Assembly: GCA_907163345.1 (NCBI GenBank)
Contig: CAJQUN010000400.1
Span: 372,001-436,000 of the forward strand
Source: Haberlea rhodopensis
Lineage: Eukaryota > Streptophyta > Magnoliopsida > Lamiales > Gesneriaceae
Direction: 5' to 3'
Length of the DNA stretch: 64,000 nt
Below are positions 1 to 12,200 of the stretch, one piece after another. Made by a program: the position numbers and the translations under genes. Each line of letters starts with the position of its first letter. The stretch's first letter is position 1. Below the pieces are notes generated by a model. The model worked only from the letters and a program-made list of their open reading frames with translations, was not told the DNA's origin and did no database searches.

Positions 1-583
1 GTTCCAGTTATAACCACAATATTCCACATTAATCACTAGAATTGTGACTGTTCCGGTCCCAATACAACAACGGAATTTTAGGACCCCTCGCTTCGACAAT
101 GACAGCGGCATGTTACCTCGCTTAGACATGACAGCGGCAAGTACCTCCCTCGCTCGGAGATAAAGGCTACCGGAACATTCATCAATTCTACCACAATAAT
201 CAAGCACAACAGTTGATTCCATTATCACAATATATATATCACTATCCTTTCACATATACCATCACATGTAAGGATTCACTATGCACGATATACATAATCA
301 AAGGTGTAATACGTTTTACCGTCCGAAGCCCGTACGTCTCACATTTCCTGATTTTCCTACAAAATCAGATCCCTTAACACATAATGCATGAAGTGCCAGA
401 CATCACCATTAATGCCATCACATCGCATTCTACACGATTCCTGCAATTACAATGATTAGCAACACCACTTTTCATATCATAAAAGCACATAAACAACTAG
501 TTGTGTCATACAACATTAATGCCATCATGCATAAATATGTGCTATCAATAACTTCCTAGGCCCTTAACAGCCCCAAAGAGCAA
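1..583 (-). mobile_element. Internal region of minus-strand LTR element B (non-coding)
   Basis: This stretch lies just downstream (on the minus strand) of the primer-binding site of element B, so it is the start of that element's internal region; the window begins inside it. I see no gag or other protein. Bases 80-180 hold repeats of the form CGCT, about ten bases, AGCG, the same dyad found in minisatellites of element A near 51 kb, which links the two elements. The call as a large non-coding retrotransposon derivative is an inference from that similarity. Confidence 0.6.
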
Positions 584-600
584 CCACTGCTCTGATACCA
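584..600 (-). other. Primer-binding site (initiator tRNA-Met type), element B
   Basis: On the minus strand the sequence reads TGGTATCAGAGCAGTGG, the standard plant LTR-retrotransposon site complementary to the 3' end of initiator tRNA-Met. It lies four bases from the LTR end at 605, which fixes the element's orientation as minus. Confidence 0.85.
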
Positions 601-604
601 CTAA

Positions 605-3600
605 TGTAAGGCCCCAACACTTAAACTCGTCATTAGTTCATTTATGACGTCGTATGTGCATAAATTTTTCATTTTCTTTTCATTCTTTAAAAAGAATCAT
701 TTCATGTTTTCCATAATCCCATGACATAACCAATGTTCAACATTATAAGATCATCTCGACCAACAAATAGACTCAGGGGTTTCACCCAATACATCCCCAT
801 TACACCACTTTTACATTGTGGGTTTTTATAAAAATTTGGGCAGAGTCTCCCCATAAACTGAGCTATCCGGAAATAAAAACACATCATATAACATAACTCC
901 CGACCAGGGACAACACGATACTAAACAGAATACAAAAACACAAGTAAATTCCCAGCCAGGGAAGACACCACACTAATAAGACAACAAAAACGGGTTTCAA
1001 CACCCTTATACAGTCCATATACAGATACTAATGCTCACAGAAGAGCAATGAATAACGGATACACATCCGGATGCATAATTAGTATAATACCAACCGCTCA
1101 ACCTCGTATATCGGCTCAATCTCATACTATGCTTCTGGAAGCATCATCCAACAAGGTTCGAGCCTAGCACTCCAAAGCAGCATCGTACCTGTTGTACCTG
1201 TTTCAACAGAAACAGCCACCACACAGGGTGAGCATACTCCAACTCAATATTCGATCACAAATCAACATACAAAATCATAATGCAACAATTTTGATTATTC
1301 AAACTCATAAAATATACTCCCTGTACAATTCCGAATCTGTATAGCTTCCACACACTGTTCCTGTTTCATACTCACGCACTTCATAATGTCAAGTTTAGTA
1401 TTGTCACTGAAAATGTAATACTCAACAACACTTATGAATTCAATACAATGACAATATATTATTTATGCTCAAACATAAATAGTTCAACATCAATGTGAAC
1501 CTGGTTATCCCAATATAACCCTGGTTATCCCGCCATCTCATTCTCGATACTTTCTCATATCACTCATGCCCACGGCATCACTACTCGACAAGTAAAATTG
1601 GACCACGTACCACTACGTGTCCCCCATAATTCGTATATGAAACTCAATTATTAAAGTCAAACACTTACCTGAATCATCATATTCAAATTTGCATGTATAC
1701 ATGAATGTATAGATACTAGATATACCTGCTCGTACGTCACCACGTACCTTATAGTAGACAACATGAACAAGCTATCATCAACGTCCGAAGCCTCCTGTAG
1801 AGTCTATATCGAATATCAATTCAATATTAGCTCATAATCCGAGCAATGAACATCCATCAAATAGTTCTTACTTTCATTTCCATATCACAAATCAATAACT
1901 CAATATTATGAATCAAATCATAATCAATACTTTGGATGCACACATCCTCACATTAATCATGATATAACATTGGTAATGCAAAACCCCATCATCTCCCACC
2001 ATCCGCTACATCACACACATGATGCGGGATACACACACCCATACGTGCAAGATCACGCCCAACTCACATAGTAGTTCACTAGACACACCAGTTCAATAGA
2101 GGGAAAGGAAGTGCAAGGGTGTATGCATAATAATATCCAACTAGTGTCTAACTAAAACAATCCAATTAAGCCAATTAACATGTTCCAAACATTCAAACTC
2201 ACACCGAGGTGATTCAACCCAAGACACGAAAGAAGGGATCCATGTAGACATAAGATTCTACTCTTTTAAATCTAATTCCCATAATCCCATCATAAAGTCA
2301 TTTATTGATTAAATTCAACTTTAACAATTTAAAGATGCATTGCATTCCAAAATTCTTGATTTAGTACTAATAAGATTTGAAACTCAATAAAGTGACATAA
2401 ATCATTAATACATGCCATGCTATCCACTTGAGCATAAATATCACCATAACTCTATTCCATGTCAACACATACTAGTCTTCACCTTTTAACAACAATGACA
2501 CTAAATCACGACATTTAATCACCAATTCATTTTCAACAATTATCCGTTCAATAATGTGAGTTATGATTAAATCCCTACAATTAATAACATTTTCATGCTA
2601 TCCAATTCCCAATTGTTCATACTCAATTTATCGTCACATAACCGCCTTAACCCATTACACTAATTTAAGTTAACTTTTTACATTAACAAAACATCATCCA
2701 ACCACAAGGCACAACATATATAGAAGTCTTGTACCTATACCAATACATGTTGGAACACACATTTTCTTGTATAAACTTCACCTACACACACTAATACATG
2801 CTGGATACAAACACACACACAGAACACACACGAACACACACTAATCTGCACACAGAACACACACACGCACACACACTGCTGCACACACGAACACACACAC
2901 TAGCAACACTTCCAAAATGCTAGCAAAATCGAACCAAAGTTCATCAAAAATTCGAGGGATTTTAGGTGAATAACGACAGAGGGACGAGGAAGATTACCCA
3001 CAAAATATTGGAAGAAAATCGCCCCAAAATCGGACGAATTCGCGATTTTTACCCCTGCGCTTCCTTGCAAGATCCGAACGAAATACGCGACGAAACTTCA
3101 AGATCTTGGTATGGAAAGATGCGCCTGGAAGAGACGAAGACGGCGGCGGTTCGGACGCGCCGGAAAGAGCTCGGACGGCGACGGGCGCGCGCGATTAAGC
3201 GGCGAAGGTCGAGCAGCAGTGAAGAGAAAAGGGGATCGGGATTTCAGTGCGTGTTTTTACACGTTTTCTGTGTGTCCGAAAAAATGCCCAACATAACATA
3301 TTTATTTTTTGTATCCTAACCCGGTTTTGTACATCGAAGTGTCGCCGGTGCACTGATATATTATTTAGAGACAACGATTGGGATTTATACACACCCCAAA
3401 AACCCAAAACTTAATTTCTTCATTTTAATTAACTTATCTCTAAAAATATTATCGGAGTATATTTTACAACCTCAAATTATTTTATGATTCGATTAACTCG
3501 CCAGTTGACCTTCACTTGGTTAATTCCACTTCAAATAAATTCTAAAATTAATTATCACTAAAATCCAAATCATATTTAATCCAACAAATGATTAATAATA

Positions 3601-3614
3601 ATCTGGACATCACA
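605..3614 (-). mobile_element. 5' LTR of element B (about 3.0 kb)
   Basis: On the minus strand the block starts TGTGATGTCC near 3614 and ends GGCCTTACA at 605, giving TG...CA ends, and is followed by the primer-binding site. Its outer part (about 3290-3600) is clearly similar to 44860-45200 of element C, and its inner part (about 1030-1250) to LTRs A and D, including the shared motif around CAACAGAAACAGCC. It contains a CA-rich microsatellite at 2805-2905. The 117-codon reading frame at 2966-3319 falls in a GC-richer part of the LTR and resembles nothing I know. Confidence 0.7.
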
Positions 3615-3767
3615 AAATTCTTCTTCAACAATTGAGAGATAATTCTTCTAACTCTAAAATATGATGAATGGTCTGATATGAGGTCCAATTTCGTGTATAT
3701 AGGGTAGGAAGCTGATATGGTAGGGCAAAATCTAATCAAGGTTTTCATATTTTTTAGGACACCGCGG

Positions 3768-3916
3768 CATGATCGATCAAGGCTGGGTGCGATCGATCGC
3801 CTGTTATTTTTTATTTTTCAGATTTTTTGATCCGCCGATCGATCAGCCACTCTGGGTGATCGATCGCTATACTCATTTCTCGTTGCTCAAATTTTCTGCC
3901 TCGCGCGATCGATCAG
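3768..3916. repeat. GATCGATC palindrome cluster 1
   Basis: Five copies of GATCGATC occur in about 150 bases, one of them the full 12-mer GCGATCGATCGC and the others differing at the outer bases. It lies between the outer end of LTR B and the antisense gypsy-type ORF, so its parent element is unclear. Similar clusters occur near 11.6, 47.1, 54.05, 57.3 and 61.65 kb. Confidence 0.9.
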
Positions 3917-4524
3917 TGCATACAGGGCGGCCTAGACCCAAAGTAAAACAGGCCTGTGAAGGTGGTATTCTTGACATGGAAAAAATAGTGCAGAAGGGCA
4001 GGAGAAAAGGGGAGATTCAAAGATTGGAACAGGGCAGCTGTGGCAGCCATATTTTGATAAGAGTTGGGACTGAGCTGACTAAGGGAAACAAAAAAATAAC
4101 TAGATAAGTCTTGGTACAGAGAGGGGACGGGGAATCGCGGCCCGCTCCTGATTTGCTCAATAAAGAAAGGAAAAAAGCCTGGAGGGGGAACGTGGGGACG
4201 ATCTCCCAACCCTGGTATCCGTACCTCGTGGTCAGGAGGAATGAAATGGGAACGAAGAAGAGCTTCAGCCTCAGCCGAAACCCGGGAACTCAAGACCTCA
4301 TACCAGGGTACTCCAGCCCGAACCAAGTCTCGAGGGTCAACCTCGAAATTATGAGGAAATGGTTGGGGATTAGGACGACGAGGGACTTGGAGAAGAGGGA
4401 TGGCGCTAACAACCTCCCTCACTGGCCCACTACGGGTTGGAGAGCTCAAAAGCCCAGACCCCGAGGCGTCCCCGGCCGAAGCCCTGAGGGCGGCTCCGGA
4501 GGTAGAAGAAGTCGAATTCGACAT
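3913..4524 (-). CDS. Gypsy-type transposon N-terminal-like protein (antisense ORF of a Tat-like element?)
   Basis: The open frame runs from 4761 to 3913; I prefer the internal ATG at 4522-4524 (protein starting MSNSTSS) because the upstream part is low-complexity and looks non-coding. The last 120 residues carry the pattern PPPGFFPFF, RSGPRFPVPSL, SQLSPNSYQ, LPFSPALLHYFF, which I recognise as the plant 'putative gypsy type transposon' (Transposase_28-like) domain. The plus-strand LTR-like block just to the right suggests that this is the antisense extra ORF known from Tat-lineage Ty3/gypsy elements, which sits between pol and the 3' LTR. It has no sense gag-pol here, so it is a remnant. The domain call is by eye. 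Confidence 0.55.
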   Translation of the reverse strand: MSNSTSSTSGAALRASAGDASGSGLLSSPTRSGPVREVVSAIPLLQVPRRPNPQPFPHNFEVDPRDLVRAGVPWYEVLSSRVSAEAEALLRSHFIPPDHEVRIPGLGDRPHVPPPGFFPFFIEQIRSGPRFPVPSLYQDLSSYFFVSLSQLSPNSYQNMAATAALFQSLNLPFSPALLHYFFHVKNTTFTGLFYFGSRPPCMH

Positions 4525-4769
4525 AAGGAAAATAAAAAGAAAGCACTTACTAGAATCAAAGCGAAGCGGGAGAGAAGAGCAGGAAGAGGCGAGCGGCGAG
4601 AGAAAAGTTAAACAAACGAGGGGGATTAGGGTATATATAGGCCACCGAAGCGGTGGGCCCTTTGGGCCTGGCCCATTCGAACGGCAAGGATCGAGGGAGA
4701 CCAAGCGTCGCGAGCGCATATGTGGACGCGTGGCAGCTTCATCGATTGAGACGCATGTCACCAGTCGCT

Positions 4770-5480
4770 TCCTGCTGACAGCGCTACTCTAGCTCGACTA
4801 GAGGGGATACTCATGATATCCCTAATAGAGGTCAGAACGGCCTCAACCCTAATTTTATGGGTATGACCCGACCTTGCCCCGTCCGTTGCTGCGCAGGGCC
4901 ACCCCGTTGGATATCTTGGTGCTCCAGATCCAAGCCTGTCATCATGAACTCAGCGCGTAACCTAAACCTTAGCTCAGCCCTGAACTTCCACCCCCAGCCA
5001 ACCGATCCGACCCCGGCTGCCTCACATGAGTCGCATGCTGTAACCAAGCTGGAGTGCCAACTCAGGGCGGATCCCTTGGCCCCTGTTCTGCTCAGCGTCG
5101 GCAGTGTCATCGCGGGCACTAGAGTGGTCCCTCGTCCGAGTTATCTGTGACTGATTTTGTCCTAGAATATGGGACCACACATAAATAAGCCAATCAAAAA
5201 GTGACCAGTACCCAGGGAATATTTTGTAGTACTATGAGGTGGTCCCCCTAAACATCCGCCGGCCATAACAGGTTGTCTTTCTCACTCCCTCACTATATAT
5301 ACATCTAAGGTATCAGGTTTGAGGGGTAATTGATTATTTTACTTCTGCTCGACTTTTGCATAACTAAAAGCTCTTGTTCATATATCATCTATCCTGACTT
5401 GATCGTCGGAGGGGCCCCGCCGGAGAACCCTCTCCGGCTCCCTTTCTAACCTTTCTTTTTCAGGATAACTTACCTCCGTT
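4770..5480 (+). mobile_element. LTR-like block of a gypsy (Tat-like) element
   Basis: The block carries a TATA-like TATATATAC near 5293, a pyrimidine-rich leader and a GTCGGAGGGGCCCCGCCGG stretch near 5403-5425 of the kind seen in LTRs of plant Tat-lineage elements. The exact ends are not resolved and no second copy is present. Reading frames inside it (for example 4857-5150) are not convincing genes. Confidence 0.45.
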
Positions 5481-7719
5481 GAAGGGGTTATTGTTAACCG
5501 ATGAGGACACCCTACCAAAATTCGAGGTAACATATACACACTTAAATATTAAGATAGATGATCTTGAACCTCTATTTCTTTGCTTTTCAAAGAACAAATC
5601 TTGTTCATAGTGAGATTCACACTAGGAAGCTTGGGAGACACATATGTTGATTGAGAGCAAACCCTTTTCTTAGACACCTTTTACTTTACTATATCTGATC
5701 AATTATGTGATTATTTGTGCTAACCGAACACACTCTAATCATATTATATAAGTGAGCTGAAAAGAAGGGAATTTGTTATAAACTTGAGACATGTTGTCTA
5801 AGCACTTTAATTGGTTTTTGGGCGGAAATATTTTAAATTAAATAATTTTAAACATGCTTTATCATGAGCTTTAAAAATCAATTTTCTTGCATTCTTCGAA
5901 TAATTGGTGTACAAAATTTTTAAGCATGAAACTTTGTTCATAACATTCATTCATGCATAATAATTTTGAAATAATCTTAAAAATAGCCCAAGCCGCGTAC
6001 CCGTCTTTATCTGCATATTTTGATGCTTTCCTTTTGCCCGCACACGAGCATATTTGGCAGATTTGTAGGGAAGTTTAACAGAACTTTTGGCCCAGTATTC
6101 AACCGTCAATCCACTGTTTACTGCATACCAGATTCATGTAGATCACAAATGGGGTAGGACTTGCAACTTGATATTGCTCAACGATAAGCAAATGTTGGGC
6201 TGAATGAAGAATGACACTACTGGAATTTTGGCTCATCGATTGAGCTGCTGCAGTCGGTTCGGTTTGTACCAAATCGAATAGAAGTTTCGGTTAACGGAAT
6301 TTTAAACCCGAAATGAAATTGTTCGGTTCAGTTCAGTTTTACCGAAAATTTCCGTTATGTTTCAGTAAAACCGAAATTTTAATTTTTTTAATTGGTTTAG
6401 ACATTTGGTGAGCTGAAATTGTGGAAAATATTATGGGGACCGATCAGTTCAGCAGCCACCGGTCTACCTCGTCAAATCAGTTCAGCAAAATATTTTTTTA
6501 CAAATTTTCAAAACAGAAGAATCTGCTCAACCGATTTTCCACTGCACACATTTCCATCCCCATTTACTCCAGATGAGAAAGCAAGCGGACATCCTCTCTC
6601 TCACTCCTCTTTTCTAACTGGCAATCCCATAAACAAAGCAAGAATTTTCCCTGTAAAGATTTATTATACAAGCTGGTAAAAATAGGGTGTAAAGATTTAT
6701 GAGATGAGTAGGAGAAATATTTACTTTATTAAGTTTCACTGCACAAAACTTTATCGAATATATACACTATCTTAATGTGCGTGAGTGAGGTTGCTCCCAT
6801 GGTTCACCGCATTGTAACTGGGATTTCAATTTTTGTACGCGTTTTTGGTGAAATCTGGAGTAGAATTGTTGGAACTGATGCAGCGCTTCAGAACTGAAGG
6901 AAAGTATATAAATATTATAATTTTTTTTTATTTTAAAATCGAAAACCGTCAGTTTGGTTTGTATAAAAATTTCTGGGTTGGGTAATCAAACCTATGAATA
7001 CTCCAGTCTACCAAAATAAATAATTATTTTGAATTAAAGTTGTATACTTTCACCGTACACGTAAGTCCCATCCATGCTATCATTATTATATACTATTTAC
7101 TGTAATTTGACTTGTCCATCCCAGCCCTATATCTGCTGCCGTTTCAAAAATTTTAAAATTTCACGGGAAGTTAATTATTTTAAGGGGGAGTTTTTAATTG
7201 AAATTTTTAAAAACTTATTCTGATCTTGAGGAAAAGATTAGAACCTGTAGAGACTTGTCAGAATTACACTCGAACTTTAGAGACGTATTAGAGTTAGAGT
7301 TGAACTCTTCGACACGAGATATATTATAAATGACGTGTCCGTCCCAAACTCAACACATGATAATACACAATAATCTCTCGTAGATTTGAATACGTACGTT
7401 TTCGAAGATCACCACGATCCGAGGGTTTAAAGTATGTACATGAAGTAAATTGTTATCAGAAACTTGTAGACGATTGCAAAGATCCGTAATAATCATTCTA
7501 CTGCAAACAAGTATAATTAGATATATAGCTAATTCAACTCGATATTTGATTTGTCGCCATATTTCCCAACAAAGCATATTAACTCACTCCAAATTTCCAA
7601 TATAAACTTGTCTACCAGGAGTAACCATAGAAAATTTCTATATTGTTGGCTCCACATTGTCATTTTTCCAAAAAATCTTGTTTTTTTTTTTTTGAATTGG
7701 ATTATCAATAGATTTCTGT
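5481..7719. other. Intergenic DNA, no gene seen
   Basis: This is AT-rich sequence without a convincing coding region on either strand. Around 6255-6380 and again near 6935-6985 there are repeats of TCGGTT/ACCGAAA, a motif common in old hAT-like repeats, but I could not find matching termini. Poly(A) or poly(T) runs are frequent. Confidence 0.5.
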
Positions 7720-8034
7720 TCAAAAACTGAGTGAACATGAACACGAACTCTCCAACAAATCTTGTTTTTCTGAAGTGGAATTCACAATAGATTTTTGTTC
7801 TAAAATATGAGTGGACATGGATATGAACTCTCCAACGGCCATGTTGCATACTCCGGCAAGAGCTCCAGCCAGATCCAATGTGATCGTAAGCCGTTGATCG
7901 TCCTTAGAAGCACCAATTCCAACCATTAAGGACGACATGATCAAGAGCAAGCCATCACTGGCTCCACAAATGGCCACATTTAGCAATTGAGCCCTTCATA
8001 TCAACATTTTCTCCTGATCTTCCTCTCTTGGCAT
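7720..8034 (-). pseudogene. Vacuolar iron transporter homologue, broken fragment
   Basis: Starting at ATG 8034 the frame reads an acidic N-terminus, then TGA at 7996-7998, then RAQLLNVAICGASDGLLL, a KDDQ-containing segment and AGALAGVCNMAVGEFISMST. This matches the first transmembrane helices and metal-binding region of the VIT/VTL family, which moves Fe(II) or Mn(II) into the vacuole in plants. Breaks: the in-frame stop at the usual start of the conserved part, and loss of the second half (no later helices before the frame closes at 7720). A segment of about 80 bases around 7765-7840 is imperfectly duplicated at 7686-7764. The family call is by eye. Confidence 0.7.
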
Positions 8035-9212
8035 GGATAGTTTATTGTCAGGACGTCAATCTAAGCCATGAGAATATGGATTTGGGAGTCTGTAATCACA
8101 TTCACTGCGGGTGGAAGCAAGATATATAGGATATAAAGCCAGAAGAACAATAACAAGATTAATGACCATTTTCACTTGGACTGTGTAGTGCAGAATACGT
8201 TACAAGCAAAGAAGAATTTGGTTCTTAATGCAGGTGTCTTTAGATTTCTTCGAGGCTTTTGCTTAGGGAAAATGGGAAATACTATTAGATTCATAATCTT
8301 GGGTAATATAGACTTGATCTTTCTTGTTCTCGCAGGGTTTTGGGGCAAGAAATTTCGTTCCTAAATCAGAAGAACAATTCCGTTCGGGGTTCCCAATATA
8401 TGGCTGTGGTCTGGAGATGAATTTCTAGCATTTTCTTTCTCAAATGATATTCTCCAAGAAGATGGAGATTGTCATTGTCTTTATGTTTTGATTTTAAGAC
8501 GCCAGATAATAATATTCAATATTAATTTATAAAAAACCAAAAGTTTATCCATTTAAATATATTAGGATTCATTTGGATTAGTGGAATTGAATGTGCTCAT
8601 CATATACTGCAACTTGTCGGGGTATAACAATTACCCTTGCTATGTGATCGATCGAAACGTGGTGCTTGTGCTGCTGTACGGTTTAAAATAGTTGAGTTGC
8701 ACCGTTACCATCAGCTATAGCTTTTGGTAAAGCGGCAAACCTTGATCCTACACAACTTACATCAACCATTCTCCAAAGTAAATAAGCATTTAGATACATA
8801 TCCAAAAAAAGAACAACAAAAAAAAAAATCATTGTTGGAGCGACAATCTTTGACCAAAAAGATTAAGCATATCCAAGAAAAGATTTTACATGTAATTCAC
8901 ACTACAATAGGACATAATTAGACAACAATAGTATAATCATGAAATTTGCCCATATTCATCGAATGTATGCATCTGATAATTGCTTCATGAAAAAGATAAA
9001 GTGATTACCTTTCCTTGTTAAATTATTTAGCCTCAAAGCAATATTGAAAAGGGATTAAACAGAACATGGATGGCAATTTAAATTGAAGCATCAACAGAGC
9101 CATGGCAGCACAAGTAAAGACGAGAATGCAATAATAACAGCACAAATTGTATCCATCTGCACATGGATTGAGAGCTGCACGAATATACATTAAAACAAAT
9201 TACGAGAAAAGA
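8035..9212. other. Intergenic DNA between VIT fragment and host gene 3' end
   Basis: No coding region is recognised. The host gene's 3' UTR and polyadenylation region should lie in the right-hand part (below 9212 on the minus strand); no single poly(A) signal stands out in this AT-rich sequence. Confidence 0.5.
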
Positions 9213-12200
9213 CTACAAAAATCCATCCCTCCGGTCTTGTTCCTCGGCTTCTTTGTTAGCAACTTCAACTGATTTGGACCAAAGAAATGCCTGGATTTGA
9301 CATAAAAGTTTAGTGCAAATGTTAAATCTACCAACTTTTGAGTATATACATTTTCAACATCACGAATGACTACAGAGAGAGCCTGGTATTAACTAAGATA
9401 AAATTAACTGTAGGAGTCAAAGTCTGCCTCCGTACCAAAACTTATAAATTATGGTGACAATACAACACAAAATTAATTTACTTTTGCTCCACAGCATTAA
9501 CCTCCCCTTGTCAATTATTTTCCAAACAAATTAGTAACTTCTGATTTCAAAAACTTCTGATATTAAGTTCCATATGAAAAACAGTAAAATCAATCGATTT
9601 TTTTAGATACACGCTCTGTTTTCTAAATTATCTTGTCCCATTCTGGATGTCTTGAGACGGGCGAACGGGTATAATTTTTTATTTGCCTAAAAAAAAAATT
9701 TTAAACAAAATTTGCATTTTACCCCTCCAAAATTGCAGTTTGTCCCCAAAAAGTACATTTTCACCCCTCTAAAATTATATTTTGACACCCTACATTATTT
9801 TTGCCCTCCAATGTTTTGTGTTATTATTTTTTGCCCCCGAACAAAAATTGATATTAGCCAGTCTTGAGAGGCACAGCTACTCTCTGCTCTCTTGTTTTCC
9901 AGAAAATTTGAAAATTCTTCATTTTTTCTTCAAAAAGTTGAAATCGCTTTCAATTTCATTCCTTCAGTGATAACTAATGCTCACTCTCCCTAAACTACAC
10001 CGGAAAGAGAAGATGGATAATGTTGAAGATTATTATTTTAATAATATTATTGCCTTAATTTGTGCCTTAGAATATGGTCAAAAGTTGTGCCTAATTTAAG
10101 AAAAATATTGGTCCTTAAAATTAGAATTTGTGTTTTCTTGCATGTTTTCCTAATTTTTGGTCCTTAAAATTAGAATTTGTGTTTTCTTGCATGTTTTCCT
10201 ATCTATAAATTAGTGTGTAAATTGTAAATTTAACAAAATGAAATACAACAAATATTTCTAACTCTTGTTTTTGTACTTTGTATCAGAGCCAAAAATAATC
10301 TAAGGCTCTTCTTCTTTTCCGGCAGCCACCGCAAACCCTATCGGCGCCATAGGGAATCAATGTATCTGTTGCTGTTAGGGTTCGTCTTCTTTGTAGGTCT
10401 TTGTCCTACTTTTTGTTGTAGCTGATTTCATTTGTGGAGCTTGTTAAATCTGGATTACTTTTCTTCTCGGCTTCCAGTTCACTTCGTTGCTTTACTTCGT
10501 CGCCTTGTGCGCGGCGGCGCTGCCAAGATTTCTGTCTTATTTTGCTACTTGTGACCGCGCTTCGCTATTTTCTTCATCGCTCCTAATTGGCAGCTCTCCT
10601 CAACGAGGCGAATGCTTGCTCTCTCTCGTGGTGGCTACGAGAGTTTATGTCCCATTTTGCTGCTGGATCTAAGTTTCCAGTTCGCATCGCGATTTCATCT
10701 TTGGGTTTCCGTCCCGTCTTCCGTCTTCGTGGTCTCTCAACAGCTGTAACTAGGGTTTCTTCGTGGCAGTGCTGCTAGTTTTCTCCTCCGAACTAGGGTT
10801 TCGTTAGCGGTTCTTCTTCGTAGCGACGGCGTTGTGATTGTTTCTTCGTCGCCTCTTCACAGGCGTAAGGCGGCAGCGCAGGCTGCTGGGTCACAATTTC
10901 CATCCTTCGATTTAGCGGTTCGTTGTTCAACGTTGTCTTCTTCGTCGCCTTTTTGTGCAGCAGCTGGTTGGTGGCGGCTAGGGTTTCGCGCTGCTAGGAT
11001 TTTCTGCTTTCCCGGCGCGGTGGTCGGGGATGCAGGGAAAGATGGCTGGAGAGCTTCTGTCCCTTTCTTCTTCTCACAACCAGATTTCAAACCGGCAGCT
11101 GCGCATGGCGGCGATGCTTGATTCGTTGCTGGAAGCAGTGTTGTAGCTTCTCATCGTCGCTGCTAGTGTGCTGCTCAGATCCCGCTCGTGGCGGTTGCTT
11201 GGCTGGTTCTTCTTCGCGCCTCTTCATCGGGGGTGGCACCTTCTGGTTCTTCTTCGCGTGGCTGCGGCAACGCCTTTCTGCTAGGGTTTCTGCTCTTCTG
11301 CTATGGAGGTGTTGTGTGAGAGAAGGGGAGAAACGAGAATGTGTGAGAGAGGGATGAGCATATTTGCTGATTTCTCTCTCCAATTTGTGCGTTTTCACTT
11401 TCCTAGAGATGTCAAACGGAGCGGACGGCACGGGCACGGCACGACACGGAGCGGCACGGTACGTTTTGCTACAGTGCCGTGCCGTGCCAGGCACGGCCCG
11501 GAGTATGGGCCGTGCCGGGCCAAGCCATGCCAGCCCGTGGGCTGGCACGGCACGGCACGGCACGGCACTGTTTCATTTTTTTTTTTTTTTTAAACAGGCG
11601 ATCGATCGCCTATAGGCAGTAAGCAAAATACAGGGGTGGCGATCGATCGCCACAAAAAAGGCGATCGATCTCCTAGAGGCAGTAAGCAAAATGCAGGGGT
11701 GGCGATCGATCGCCACAAAAATGGCGATCGATCGCCAATGTCCAACGGTAAAAAATATAGCCGTTCAACGGCTTTTTAAAAAAAAAATTGTTTATTTTTT
11801 TGGTTGTTATATATATGTGTGTGTTGAGGAAACATTTTATCATCTTAATCTGTAAGCTCTATATACGTAAGACGCTATACTCTCAATTTGTTCACAAGAA
11901 GAAAGAAATTCGTCTTACGTTTGCCAAGACAAGCTCAAGCAACAAAGCCAACACTCCTCCTAGCAAATATTTGGTAACTTTTATATTTGTTGCATTAGAT
12001 AATTCATAATTGTAGTCTATATACATAATGGCCGATTCATCTTATAATGTGAATTCTGATGATGAAATCGATCAATTCCAAGAAAATGAAGAAAGCACAC
12101 CAAATATTCAATCATCAAGTAGAAGAACTTCAAAAAAAAGAACTAGCAATGTATGGCAACTATTCGATGTAGAAATTGTTGAGGGAAAGGGATCAAGGGC

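Noticed and set aside
584..600. tRNA-like matches at 584, 27959, 33422, 52009 and 62748
   Set aside because: Only the short complement of the tRNA-Met 3' end is present; these are primer-binding sites, not tRNA genes. No tRNA or rRNA gene was seen.
2966..3319. A 117-codon Arg-rich frame
   Set aside because: It lies within LTR B; the composition reflects GC-rich LTR sequence and a related stretch in LTR C does not preserve the frame.
11087..11563. A 158-codon minus frame, and plus frames 11118-11615 and 14173-14544
   Set aside because: They run through GC-rich hAT subterminal repeats or C/T-rich internal sequence and show only repeat-driven Arg/Pro/Ala composition.
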